NCBI GenBank assembly: GCA_964058805.1 | Contig: CAXKVV010001159.1 | Span: forward strand, 1 to 27,576 | Reading direction: 5' to 3' | Source: Schoenoplectus triqueter | Taxonomy: Eukaryota; Streptophyta; Magnoliopsida; Poales; Cyperaceae | DNA length: 27,576 bases | Part shown: one piece after another, positions 1 to 10,731 of the stretch | Position numbering within the stretch: position 1 is the first letter of the stretch | How the letters are laid out: each line of letters opens with the position of its first letter | The notes under the pieces: model-generated | What the model saw: only the letters and a program-made list of their open reading frames with translations | Told to the model about the DNA's origin: nothing | Database searches by the model: none | Made by a program: the position numbers and the translations under genes

Positions 1-164
1 AAGCTGCACACAGATCTGGCCAGGAGCTCAAACTGATCACAACTTTTACTGAGGAAGGAAGAGAAATTAAACACAGTGTTTTGCTGCTGTGGCCCGCTCA
101 AGTCCTCCAGCTTACAACTAATAATTCCTCAAGCAATTTGCATTTAGCGCACTTGGTTCGCTAA
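1..164. other. Possible edge exon fragment, strand undecided
   Basis: The first 164 bases are more complex and less AT-rich than what follows. On the plus strand, the frame starting at base 3 is open to a TAA at 162-164, about 53 codons with no start in view. On the minus strand, a pyrimidine-rich tract ending in CAG (about 49-66 read in reverse) resembles a 3' splice site, and the bases below 48 stay open in one frame to the window edge. I recognise neither peptide. It could be a terminal exon of a gene lying mainly to the left, or chance. Confidence 0.2.
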
Positions 165-763
165 GAGATTTATTGATTAAGTGATACCAAATATTTGAAA
201 ATTCTGAGAAATATTTCTAAAATATTTTACAAATAGTACAATTTGATATCCTTTGAGATTATAAATCGGAAATTTTAAAGTTTTAACAAGGAAAAAAAAC
301 TTTTTAATGTTTGTTTTTCATCCATGATACTGATGATACACATGCTTTTACCTGTGAGTTTATCTCTGTAGAGTATTCTTTAACCTTTAAGTCCGTATAT
401 AACTAATTTCCTCTCCAATACAATTACAATCTTATGAAATATATAATTTTATTAAATATTCTAATGAAAATTAATATAACAAAAAAGAATCAAAAGCAAA
501 TACAAATATATCCTATAATTGCTTCGATGTTATAGCTTCAAGTAATTCTTTTGTGTTGCTCCTTTTGATTGTGTTGAATGATTTTGCTATGACATGAATC
601 ATTTTGATAGCAACTTGCGAAACACCTTGTTGTTTAGGAGGAAATATTATCAGATTGTGAAGAAGATAATGAAGAAGGATCACAGATGGTGATTAGACCC
701 AACAACGAAAGAATAGATGAAAAGATGAAATGAAAGCTCAAAAAAAATTCAAAAATAAAGCCA
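165..763. other. AT-rich intergenic sequence, no gene seen
   Basis: No open frame of note and no recognisable repeat ends. The stretch 530-760 is slightly more complex than its surroundings but carries stops in all frames. Confidence 0.5.
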
Positions 764-863
764 TGAAGAAGATAAACAATTATGATGGGGGAGGTTTTTT
801 TTTTTTTTTGAAGGACTGACAGTAGCTACCAGTGAAGAAGATAAACAATTATGATGGGGGAGG
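764..863 (-). mobile_element. Truncated poly-A retroposon scar with 31-bp target duplications
   Basis: An identical 31-bp sequence occurs at 764-794 and 833-863. The 38 bases between them are 15 T followed by 23 bases of other sequence. Read on the minus strand this is a 23-nt body, a poly-A tail, and flanking direct repeats, which is the signature of target-primed reverse transcription by LINE machinery with extreme 5' truncation. The duplication is longer than usual for plant LINEs or SINEs. A simple tandem duplication with later slippage of the T run is the alternative. Confidence 0.5.
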
Positions 864-1481
864 TTGCAGCATCGATGATCTCCTCAGCTGAGGAAAAATG
901 AATTAATTCTTTTAACGGCTAATTTATTTTCCTCTAGCGGCTAAGACTTATTTTTCTTTTCAAACCAGACATTGTTATCTGTAGAGATTTTTTTTATGTA
1001 ATTGCTTGAAAAGTCAAGTTGGTCTAAGATCATAAAGTTCCTAAAACGGTATAAGGACGTACAGATCTATCCATCTAATTGTCCCTCTCCCCAATGAAGG
1101 TCACAATCATTACTCATTTTCTTTTTAAAAGAAATCATTAATTTATAGCCTGGGAACCGAACATAATGATAAAAAATAAGCCGGTAAAAAAAATTAAAGA
1201 TAATGGTATCCAACAGTTACTAAAAAAGAAATCATAAAATTAATTTCTGGTATGTCAAAGAATTATGGCAATTCAAATGAAGGTTTTAAGAAAAAAGAAT
1301 GACATCGAGTACCTTAACAGGACATTCAATTTTTTTTACCCTTCCAAATTTGTAAACAAGACGGGCAGGCCGAAGAATCAGTATTTTCCTAGAATAGTAA
1401 GATTTCAAAAATGATTTGACGTATATAATTTCTTGAGTTGAAATTGAACAGAAAGGAGATGGATAAATTAATTAATACTAA
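864..1481. other. AT-rich intergenic sequence, no gene seen
   Basis: Stops in all frames and many A and T runs. It ends at A1481, the left host base of the downstream Helitron. Confidence 0.5.
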
Positions 1482-1957
1482 TCTATATCTATACTATTAT
1501 ATAAAGCATCTAAGAATTGGAGGGTCCATTTTTTGTCATTGTAAATTCTTATTATACCCATTTTATCCCTCAATTAGACGGATAATATTTATTGTTGGTT
1601 GATCGAACGTATGTGATCGCGTCCATTGATCCCCTCTTTCTCTCCATTTCTTTCTCTTATATACTATTATTTCCATAATTTTTGTTTTTTATTTAGCAAC
1701 TTTGTGCATATTTGGTAAGGAATTAATGGTAATAATATATGTTAGAATAATTTACTTTTCTTTCCATAAAAATCATGAATCATTAACTCATATTGTGCAA
1801 AAATCTCATCCAAGATTAAATATAGTGTTTATTATATATTTTCTCTATAATTTGGTGAATTTATAATTTAATATTAGATAAATGTGAATTTTTTTATCTT
1901 ATAATATTTTAATGTTTAAATAAAAAATTCTGCTGCAACGCGCAGGTATATAGCTAG
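1482..1957 (+). mobile_element. Non-autonomous Helitron (476 bp)
   Basis: The 5' end starts TC and reads TCTATATCTATACTATTATA, the terminal motif seen in many plant Helitrons. The 3' end has the typical GCAACGCGCAGGTATATAG core followed by CTAG (1954-1957), which fits the CTRR rule. A short hairpin (CTGC 1930-1933 pairing with GCAG 1942-1945) lies about 10 bases before the end. The flanking host bases are A (1481) and T (1958), the expected AT insertion target, and there is no target duplication. No Rep/helicase ORF is present, so it is non-autonomous and would need a RepHel protein supplied in trans. Confidence 0.85.
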
Positions 1958-2937
1958 TTACATAACAAAGAAACTAACTGCTGCAAGGAGATTAGGTGTT
2001 GTCCTTTTCTTCGCTTTTTTATTATAAAAAGAATTTGTTCATTTGTGATATTGTCTTTTGAGATATTCAAGAAAAAATATTTTGTTTCAACTTTAATAGA
2101 TTCAAGATTTGAAATCTTGTAGCGTGCTTAATGATTCATATAATCTAGTAAAAGCCAAAAATAATGGTATTCATTACAGTCAATTGCTTGAAAAGAAATT
2201 TTGAGTTTCTTCAAAATTTCTCTTTACATGTTTTGAAGACAAAATTATTTATACTATTTCAATAGATTATTTAATTTAGAGTTAATTTTATATTTTTTAT
2301 TATTTAGTTTAAGATTAAAGAGTTTTCTTCTTTATTTTATGGACGTAATCATCTCTTTTTATGGATGTAAACATAAATTAGTTGCCAACTAATTTTGATA
2401 TTAAAAAAACTACAAGGAGATTCATAAAGATTCGTGTGATATGGTATCAATCAAGTCTTACTTAGTGATCTTTTCTTAGATTGTCAGTTCGAAAATATAC
2501 ACGTAAAATACACAAATTTTGATCCGAGTCAAATTGATCAACGTCTTCTGCTGTCGGTGCGGATTAGAATATATCACTGTATTTTCTTTCTCTTTCTTCA
2601 AAATTTAGATATGAGAATGAATATATTTTTTTTATTAAGCACGTGAAGGAAATTGATGTTTTTAGGACTATTTTAACTTTAAACATTTTTTATTATAGTA
2701 ATTAGGCCTCATTGGTTTGATAAAAGAAAATTATCATCTCGTTAGTTAAAGATGCAAGTTGGTTAAACAGAATTATAATATTAATTTATATTTTTATTAT
2801 GAGAAATTATATATATTTAGTATGAAAATTATATATATATCTTCATATTAAATGTGCATTCCATTAATATAAAAAGTAAAATGGAACGTCTGAAATACAA
2901 TCCGATCTCACAGAAGACTAAAAAAAGGATTTAAATA
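1958..2937. other. AT-rich intergenic sequence, no gene seen
   Basis: No coding frame. The 17-nt perfect palindrome CAAGATTTGAAATCTTG lies at 2103-2119, and there are numerous A/T runs. Nothing else was identified. Confidence 0.5.
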
Positions 2938-2947
2938 TGCATTCGAA

Positions 2948-3273
2948 CAGTTTTTAGTAATAATAAGTTTTATTAAATTAATATTATTAAAAATAAGAGT
3001 GAGAAACGTAAAATTTTAAATATATGAATGGCAGCGCGCCACTATCAGTGGCGCGTTTCATTATTTTTACGAAACAGTGGCGCATTTTATTATTATATAC
3101 AAAACGCATAGCGCCTCTCCATCTCACTTGCACGGGGTTTGAACGAAACGCGCCACTGACAGTGGCGCGTTTCGTCCAGTGGCGCGTTGCCATTCTTATA
3201 TTTGAAATTTTACGATTCTCACTATTATTTTTAATAATATTAATTTAATAATAATTATTAATAATAAAAATTG
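2948..3273. mobile_element. Mutator-like MITE with about 96-bp TIRs and 10-bp TSD
   Basis: The left end (CAGTTTTTAG...) and the reverse complement of the right end (CAATTTTTAT...) align without gaps over about 96 bases at roughly 90% identity, ending in CGCGCCACT. The perfect 10-bp direct repeat TGCATTCGAA flanks the element at 2938-2947 and 3274-3283. A 9-10 bp duplication plus long TIRs fits Mutator-like transposases. The 326-bp element has no transposase. Its inner part consists of GTGGCGCG-containing inverted repeats, GC-rich against AT-rich outer arms. Short open frames on both strands here are by-products of the palindromes. Confidence 0.85.
3143..3175. repeat. 33-nt perfect palindrome inside the MITE
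   Basis: Starts ACGAAACGCGCCACTG and is self-complementary apart from its central base. A related palindrome, CGCGCCACTATCAGTGGCGC, begins the left half near 3036. Together they make the core a nested set of hairpins. Confidence 0.85.
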
Positions 3274-3283
3274 TGCATTCGAA

Positions 3284-5425
3284 TCTTCAAATTCTAGTTC
3301 AATATAGAACTCATATAAATCTTAAACCTCACACACTTTTTTGGATTAGAAGGGGATCAGGATTTGAACTTGGGCTATCGATAATTTAATTGTATAATAA
3401 TTATTTTACTAAAAAATATATAATATTTGATAGAATTATAAGCGATGTCAGTTAGCTAAATATTTTATAAATACAAATAAAAAAAATCACAATTTCCATT
3501 AATTTACGTAAATTATGGAGGTATCAGGTCACCGACACTCCTTTAGTTCCAACCTGAGAATTAGTGTTGTTTTGAAAATAGCTTTACTAACATGAAGAAC
3601 GTGTTCATCTCAATATATATTTAATATTAGATAGATTAGTTGCCGAATAGCTTTGTTCCGCTAAATCATAAAAAACTCATTTTATAGTTAACTCAACAGT
3701 AAATAAAAATATATCTTAAGCGTGTTTCTTTCTCATCTCCCAACGATTCTCTCTTTCCACAACAAAATCATTTCATGAATCTCTAATGAGTTGAGTGCGT
3801 TATTTTACTCGCAGAATTTTTCTTGACATTTGTAGTATTAAATCTTTCATTTCTATTAACTGCATATTTTTATCACTACTCTAAAGCTACTGTCCAAGTC
3901 CAACATTCTACTAAGTACTAACTCAAATAGTAAAGAGTTAGGGTAGCGCTTATTTATCTATTTTCATATGCATTTTTTGAGTTTCCATCAGTCTCACACT
4001 CTTCTCAATTACTAACTAAAATGAGAACTAATTTGTTCTTAGATCAACATTACTTGAACCCTCAGCATTAATTGCACATTGAAATTAAGAACTGATTTGT
4101 TCTTAAACTTTGCTTAAAAAAATTGGACTTAAGCTATGATCTTCAATAAAGTTGGTCCTTCAATATTTATTTTTTTTCAAAAATGGATTGATTTATAAAT
4201 TTTCATTTAGAGACCTGACGGAGCCAAGGATTTTCGAGAAAAAAAATTAGTTATTCTTTCAAATTCACAAAAAACATATCAAATAGATTGTGCATTTTTC
4301 ATTTACAGAAACTTAATTCTTAACAATTTTGTTTAAAAAAATTCTTACTTAAATATCTATTTGCATAATTCTACGTGAAAAATGAAGCAAAATTAGTTTT
4401 TCATTCTCTTTAAATAGCCTAGAGAATAAATTTTCCATACTCAAACCAAAAAAAGACCAACTTATCATGTTTTTAGAGTTCAAGGATATATTTCCTCTGT
4501 GCAAATAAAAGCTTACAGCATAATTTCTATTTTTATGAAAGTTAAAAATCAAACTTCATTTTTTTTTCTTTTTTAAAAAATCCAAGAAGAAACGAGGATT
4601 AAAACACTTGCCGAGTTAAAAACGGTCGAGTTAGCAAACTGCATGCAAGAATCGGTTAAAATTGTGACCGTACATATGGGTTCAATTTGATGGACCATTG
4701 TTTGATGCTAACAGTTGATTTTTCTCCGACCCAAGAGGCCCAGAAGCATTCATTTTTCTTGTTATGTTTTTTCTTCTTTTTAAATGCGGAGGGGCCAGGA
4801 TTTTTCTTGTGATTTAGTTCCCAGCTACAGAATAAATCCCTCTTTTTATTCTTTTTCTGAGTACATACAGCACAAAGCCTGATACGCTGATACGCACAGC
4901 AATTTTTTTTCTGAGTACATACAGCATAATTTTGTTCATGCTTTACATTGTAATATATATTTCTAAAATTTCAAAAGTATTTTTTTAATATAATTTATCT
5001 CTACTTCCAAGCACAAAATTTTTTGAAATATTTTTGTGTATAAAATAACTAAATCTTAGTCGGGCAGTTCAATTTTGATTTAACAGAGGACAATTTCAAT
5101 TCCGTTCATGCTACAAAGTTTTATAAGCAATGAGTAAATAGGCCACAATTTCCAAAAGTTCATTTGTGTTTTTGTTATTTCAAATATTATGAAACACATG
5201 AGGAATTGACAAAAATAAGGTACCGTGTCTGTCAAAGTTTTATTCAGAAGTTTAATTTGACATAATGCATTTAACTTATTTATTAAATTAGTATATTTTA
5301 ATCAATAGAATCAAAGCTAAAATAGTTTCATCTAATTTTGACATATTACATTGTATTACATATACTAGCATAGATCATATTCCTCGCTTTAACATAGTAT
5401 TCAACCATTGAAGATCAAGTTTTCT
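3284..5425. other. AT-rich intergenic sequence, no gene seen
   Basis: No convincing coding region. On the minus strand near 3355-3375 there is AGTTCAAATCC, similar to a tRNA or SINE B-box, but no A-box or cloverleaf goes with it. Short open frames such as the one at 4349-4552 (minus) have AT-driven composition and no recognisable motif. Confidence 0.45.
4852..4926. repeat. Pair of 21-bp direct repeats
   Basis: TTTTTCTGAGTACATACAGC followed by A occurs at 4852-4872 and again at 4906-4926, offset 54. The spacer has a smaller internal repeat of GATACGC. This is likely a local slippage or duplication product. Confidence 0.8.
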
Positions 5426-5657
5426 TCAGAGGCGGATCCACATTGTGCTAAGGGTCAGTTGACCTCCTTGACTAGTATTTTTTTTAAATACACTTATAAT
5501 ACTTATACTTATGTATATTTTAAAAATAAAATAAAAAATATATATATATATATAATAAAGAAAATTATAATTTTTGACCTCCTGAAAAGAAAATTATAAT
5601 TTTTGACCTCCTGAAAAAAAAATTGACCCTTTGCATCAAAGTCTAATTCCGCCCTGA
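5426..5657. mobile_element. Decayed MITE-like element with GGCGGA ends
   Basis: The left end TCAGAGGCGGATCC and the right end read in reverse, TCAGGGCGGAATT, form an imperfect inverted terminus. Just inside, both sides carry AAGGGTCA-type sequence. The combination resembles plant non-autonomous DNA elements with CAGRGGCGGA termini. I could not find a convincing target duplication, so superfamily and exact ends are uncertain. The short open frames over it are incidental. Confidence 0.45.
5560..5617. repeat. 29-bp unit, two exact tandem copies
   Basis: Units at 5560-5588 and 5589-5617 are identical and contain TTTTTGACCTCCTGAAAA. Exact identity in a decayed element suggests a recent slippage event. 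Confidence 0.9.
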
Positions 5658-6226
5658 TTTCCACAGTTTTAAGAAAAATATTTTCTAACAAAAAGATTCC
5701 AAGATTTTTGTAAAAATAAGTTCCCTTTGACCGAAATTGAATTCATTCTGAATTAGAAACTTGAAGAGCTGGGTCAGCAAGTTGTATTCCTAAAGCAATT
5801 TACGTGAACCCATGAATGCGTTGACAAAATTTTGTGAAAAAAAAAAAGTGAACTTATTGTCCTTGGAAATGATGATTTTAATTAGTTCATCTTAATTTTC
5901 TTGGTTTTTGACATTTTTAACAATCCCAAAACTCCTGCGATCATAATTGTGTAAATCTGAAAGAAGTTTTTTAATTGATCAATAAAGAACTCATAAGAAA
6001 AGAATTGATGATTTACTGCAAAACGATGAAAAGTGTGCAAAAATAGTATGAAAAAAGTGTATATGACTTCTTGTAAATATTTTCCAAATTTTATTAAAAA
6101 AAAGGAGTGATACTGCACATCTAAAAAAAATTTTAACAAAATAATCGTCAGTTTTTTTTATTTTTGTTATCCCAATCTCCCAATTTACAAGAAATATATT
6201 GTGTGCGCTTATTTGAGTGTTACATC
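5658..6226. other. AT-rich intergenic sequence, no gene seen
   Basis: Two overlapping minus-strand open frames (5882-6139 and 5991-6239) are Phe/Lys/Ile-rich translations of AT sequence without domains. I do not regard them as genes. Confidence 0.45.
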
Positions 6227-7035
6227 TAGGGGTGTGCAAAAACGGTTGATTTAGTTATATATACGATTGAAGTTTTATTCGATTATGTTACATTACTAAC
6301 CGAAAAGTATCAACGGAATAAAGAAATGACAATAAGTGGGAAATCAAACCAACTAAAATTTCATTTGGTTAAATTGAATTCATGTAACTTAGAGGTTGAT
6401 AAAAAAATATTTGTAGTTCTCAAATGAAAATGGAAGATAAATAATTGAAAGAATGAAATAATATTAAATAATATTAATAATAAGTAAGATGAATTTATCT
6501 GATTTAGAAAAATATAATTTTTAATATATAAAGAGGGTTATGCTTCGAAACTTTTCAAGCGTGTCATATCATCACTTTTCTCCACTATTGATTTTATTTA
6601 AATCTTTTCATCTTCTTAAATCTAAGGGTCCATATAAAATATTTTCTCTCTTCTAATTTAAAATAATGTGTGTAATATACTTAAAGTGAAATTTAACTCT
6701 ATCTAATTTTTTATATGTTCATTTATAGTTTATTATGTGTTTAATTATATTATTTATTTATTATTATTATCATTATTACTTAAGGTTTAAAAATATTATG
6801 TCTAAATTTTTTTTTAATTTGTAATATTATTTTATTTTAATATTTATATTATTAATTATTTATTTGAGCACTATATTATCGGGGCGAAACTCGAGTTACA
6901 ACTTTAATTGAAATAAAATACCAAACAATTTAAAAGTTCTAACTGAAATAATTTTTTTAAACTGAAAAATCAAACTAAATAGTCCAAAAATTTAACAGTT
7001 CATAAGTAAAAAATCAAATAAACCGATCTGTACTT
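6227..7035. mobile_element. Possible hAT-like MITE remnant, right end lost
   Basis: The left edge reads TAGGGGTGTGCAAAAACGGT, a terminus widely seen on plant hAT-type MITEs. The interior near 6900-7035 has the A-rich 'AACCGA/AACTGAAA' texture usual for the distal part of such elements, but no matching TTTGCACACCCCTA right end is visible, so no target duplication can be assigned. The right limit is approximate. Confidence 0.4.
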
Positions 7036-7785
7036 AAATTTTTTTATTTTTAATGGATCTTCATTTTATTTCTAGAATATATATAAGTCATACAAAGTGA
7101 AGTAACTCCATTTTTTTAAAAATGGAAGCGTAATTTAACTGATTGAGGAGCGATAATTTGCAAGATTTATTGGGATTTCATGTGGAGTTCTGTAAAATAA
7201 ATCATAATGTTCATTGTTGGATTGGACCGACGGAACAAGGCTACCCAAAATTCAACGGCTGGATATCTTTCCAGTTCCTATCCTGTTCTTTTGAACGATC
7301 GTCAGGGATTCACCAGGGGGCACTGGGTAGACACGTGTCGAAGAGTGGACCGAGCTGACGAGCCCACATGTCTATTCTCTGTTGCGTGTTACTCGCGTTT
7401 CCGTTAACCCGCTGGATACGCTGAGAAAAGGTTTCTCTACAGTAGTTTCCGGACATAATGCTTAATAAATCCCTACATATTTTGAGAAAAAATTACACAA
7501 TGGCCCACAATTTAGCTAATTGGGCAAGGTGCATAAACTAAGTAGGAAAGAATATACATTTTCTCTATTTCTTCAGTTGTAATATTTATAAATGTTGTGA
7601 TGTATGTATGACTTGTTGTTTATTAACCGATGTGCCTACGGGCTTTAGTACAAAACAACAAAACAAAAAAACTTCCACAATGAGAAATAATAAAAAAATA
7701 ATTCATGATTCATGCACACTGTTTAGTATGTAGTATCCATCTCCCGATTTTTTTTATTAAAAAAAAAACAAATCACTGATGTAAC
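7036..7785. other. Intergenic stretch with a higher-complexity island at 7140-7470
   Basis: Bases 7140-7470 are more GC-rich and complex than their surroundings and contain no low-complexity runs. Two overlapping open frames of about 70 codons lie here, with no recognisable domain. The segment could be a gene relic, a captured fragment or a regulatory region. The rest of the interval is ordinary AT-rich sequence. Confidence 0.35.
7330..7339. promoter_or_regulatory. Palindromic G-box GACACGTGTC
   Basis: GACACGTGTC is a perfect 10-bp palindrome with a CACGTG core, the site bound by plant bZIP and bHLH factors (ABRE/G-box class). It lies within the complex island. No TATA box or gene can be paired with it, so regulatory use is speculative. 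Confidence 0.35.
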
Positions 7786-8207
7786 TAGGGGTGTAAATTC
7801 TTGACCTGACCCGATTAGTTAATCCGACCCGATACAACCCGAAAATAAATGGGTCGAGTATGAGTTCAATTTTTTTGACCCGAATCTGATCGGGTCGGGT
7901 TTGGGTCAACCCGACCCGACCCAATTAATTATATTTTTTTAAAATAATTTTATGATTTAGTACTAATTAAATCTTAAATATACACTAATTAAGATTAATT
8001 ATAAATTAATCAATATTTTATTGCTTAAAATTATATAAAAATATTTAATTATTTTACACGAGTCTGGTCGGGTCGATCCGTGACCTGTCGGGTCGGGTAT
8101 GGGTCAAGATTTTTTGACCCGAATTTAATCGGGTCGGGTCAAAAATAATAATAAAATAATATAATTTGATCCGAACCCGAACCCGACCCAACCCACTGAC
8201 ACCCCTA
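7786..8207 (+). mobile_element. hAT-type MITE, family A copy 1 (422 bp)
   Basis: Starts TAGGGGTGTAAAT and ends ACTGACACCCCTA. It is flanked by the perfect 8-bp duplication GATGTAAC (7778-7785 and 8208-8215), the size made by hAT transposases. Subterminal regions are packed with CCCGACCC/GGGTCGGG repeats around an AT-rich core that is shared with copies at 15150-15854 and 19429-19877. There is no transposase frame; mobilisation would need an autonomous hAT element. Confidence 0.9.
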
Positions 8208-8316
8208 GATGTAACACAACGTGCATTTTATTTCTTTGTTTATGTCCCTTGGCTTGCTTTTTTGTTTTCATCCTTGACTTATTTCTTTGTTTCCGCCCCG
8301 GCCCCACGGTGGCATA

Positions 8317-8991
8317 TAGGAGTGCAAACAGATCAGATATTATCCGATCGTATTCAGATACATATTCAGATAATAACAGATACGGATATTTTCGGATATA
8401 GATATTGATATAGATAATTTTTGTCGGATACAAATACGAATACGGTTTTCAATTTGAAACTGGATACGGATACGAATATGGATAATTATCCAGATCCGGA
8501 TATTTTTGAAATTCGGATATCCAGATAAAAGGTCAATTATATATTTTTCAATTGAGTTTTTTATGTAGATTAAAAATCCAAGTAAATTTACACATAATTT
8601 GACATTGTATTTTATTTTTTTATAATTTTTTGATACAATTTAATTTTATAGTTTTTATGACTAATTTGTAATGATAATTATTGATTAAATCACTAATAAT
8701 ATAATAATGATTAATAATTAATTTTTGTAGTAATATAATTTTTATAATTAGTGATCTATCATGAAAAATATTATGTAATTACAATTGGTGATATTTTAAT
8801 TTAGTATCTGAAATATATTTGTATTCTATTCATATCTTTTTAATATCTGGTCCGTATTCGTATCCGTTTAATATCTGATCCATATTCATATCCGAAACTA
8901 TCCGTATTCTTATTCATATTCAAAAAATTAAAACGAATACAAATATGATTTTGATCATTATCCGACCATATCCGACCCGTTTGCACCTCTA
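8317..8991. mobile_element. hAT-type MITE, family B (675 bp)
   Basis: Starts TAGGAGTGCAAACAGATC; the right end read in reverse is TAGAGGTGCAAACGGGTC. The perfect 8-bp duplication GTGGCATA flanks it (8309-8316 and 8992-8999). Subterminal parts are rich in TCCGTATTCG/CGGATATC-type repeats around an AT-rich core. The termini are related to family A but the interior differs. Open frames at 8125-8433 cross its border and are not genes. Confidence 0.9.
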
Positions 8992-8999
8992 GTGGCATA

Positions 9000-10154
9000 C
9001 CTCCCAGTGTGTAGATTCCTTTTCTATTTTTCCGTGTGTGAAAACTCTATCCCCTCTCTCTAGATTTCTTTCATATTAATTTTGCACGTCCAGTGTTTAG
9101 GATTCGTATTAGTTTTTAATAATTATTCAGATTAAGTCAATGTTATTTTAAATTTGAACCAATTAAGTTAAGGGTTATTTTTTGAACCAATTAAGTTAAG
9201 GGTTTTATTAAAATTGAACTAATTATATAGCATGTGTATCATAATTTGTGATACATATAATTAAAAAATAAAATATTACATTAGAATTTATGATAAATTA
9301 TTCACCATAAATTTTAACCATTAACTAATTATTTAGCATCTGTACTTCTAAACATTAACCCTGCTTGCATGCTGCTTGCTTGAAGGGTTCACAACTGCTT
9401 CTTGTTACCTCTTAATTTCAACAGTAAATTTAATATAGATGGAGAAATAGGTTTGTCATTTTTATGGAATGGAGAGATACAGATTTAAATGTCATGAAAA
9501 ACTATTTGAAAAGAAATAAGTAGATACTGAAATTAAATGAAGCTCTTGTATTAAAAAAAATATTACCTCTTGAATAATTAACAATAACAAATTTGAAAAA
9601 AAAAATGTCTTCGTTCTGGTTTAATAATTAATGTTTATATTGGGTCTCTTGGTGGGCATTGTTAATTCGTAATCTTTTAACATATTATATTATACATAAA
9701 AATATTTAATTAGTTATTTTAACAGTGTAATTTTTTTGTAATATATAATACCACATACTTTAAGATATAAATCTTTACCGTACAAAAGAAATCACAAAAA
9801 ACTTACACATATGATTGAAAATTTCAGGTTGAATCATAATTTAATTTCTTTCTAACCTTTTAAAATTAAAAATTTCAAAATTTTTAGCTAAAGGAATTAA
9901 CCACAGGTCCAGAGCCGTTTGATCATATTAGATATGCAAAAAAAAACATAAACTAATTAATGGAGTCTACTTATCAGTGGAGAACCCTTCGATCCCTCTT
10001 TTGTGTCATTCCCTTCCCACTGGACATTTTCTCCACATCGCCTGACTAATTAAAACTATCCATCTTAAAAATATTTATTCGTTTAGTGAAGGACCAATCA
10101 TGTTGGATCAGAGAGGTAGCACTCTGTTTCTATTTAGGTTAAGAATTATTTCCA
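9000..10154. other. AT-rich intergenic sequence, no gene seen
   Basis: No coding frame. It contains one short direct repeat (9153-9204) and many A/T runs. Confidence 0.5.
9153..9204. repeat. 24-bp direct repeat, two copies
   Basis: TTTGAACCAATTAAGTTAAG plus GGTT occurs at 9153-9176 and 9181-9204, separated by four T. Confidence 0.9.
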
Positions 10155-10162
10155 TCCTCATG

Positions 10163-10731
10163 TTTGCTAAAACCCGTCGGGTACAATCCGTATCCGTGTA
10201 CCCGTGTCCGGTACCCACGGTATTCGTACCCGTGCCCGGGTATAGGCGGGTAGACGGGTACGGATTTGAGAATGGCCAATCAGTTTTTTTTTGGGAAAAA
10301 CCCGTTGTACCCGTACCCGTTTACCCGCCGCCCGCGTACCCGTGCCCATGTACCCGTCGTCCGTGCCCGTACCCGTATACCAGTCGTTATAACGGTTTGC
10401 TGAAACGTTATAACGTTTCATAAATTGTTATAACGGTTTGCTGAAACGTTATAACGTTTCATAAATCGTTATAACGGTTTGCTGAAACGTTATAATGTTT
10501 CATAAGTCGTTATAACGGTTTAGTAAACCATTATAACGTTTGACCCGCCGACCCGTGTGCCCGAGTACCCCCGTACCCGTACCCTTGGTACTTGTGTACC
10601 CGCGACGGGCACGGGTATGAAACGGATAGGGTACGGTTTTGAAAAAAAAATCATCTACCCGTGCCCGCCCTACCCGCCACCCGCCGCGGGTGTACCCGGC
10701 CCGTACCCGCGGTACCCGCCGGCAAATCACT
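10163..10731. mobile_element. GTACCCG-rich hAT-type element, family C (569 bp)
   Basis: The direct repeat ATCCTCATG (10154-10162 and 10732-10740; the 8-bp part TCCTCATG is the probable duplication) flanks a segment of dense GTACCCG/CGGGTAC repeats. The right end in reverse (GATTTGCCGGCGGGTAC) is only loosely matched by the left (TTTGCTAAAACCCGTCGGGT), so the TIR has decayed or differs in length. The left and right GC-rich arms resemble each other in direct order and bracket a 41-bp tandem array. Open frames here are Pro/Tyr- or Gly/Arg-rich readings of the repeats and are not genes. Confidence 0.65.
10386..10546. repeat. 41-bp tandem array, about four copies
   Basis: GTTATAACGG recurs at 10386, 10427, 10468 and 10509, exactly 41 bases apart, the last unit diverged. 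Each unit carries GTTATAACGG, the spacer TTTGCTGAAA and the palindrome CGTTATAACG. The AACGG/CNGTT words are MYB-type binding sites by sequence, without evidence of use. Confidence 0.9.

Noticed and set aside
2987..3248. Two opposing open frames of about 70 codons
   Set aside because: They lie within the foldback MITE and mirror each other because of its inverted repeats.
3355..3375. tRNA or SINE B-box-like AGTTCAAATCC on the minus strand
   Set aside because: No A-box at the right distance, no cloverleaf and no tail or target duplication.
6533..6897. Possible Helitron within the 6227-7035 element (TATAAAGAGGGTTATG start, CGGGGCGAAACTCGAG end)
   Set aside because: Both motifs recall Helitron ends, but the TC start and CTRR end are missing and no AT target is clear.
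10386..10546. Regular repeats that might suggest a CRISPR array
   Set aside because: The repeats are directly tandem with no unique spacers, and the sequence is clearly eukaryotic.
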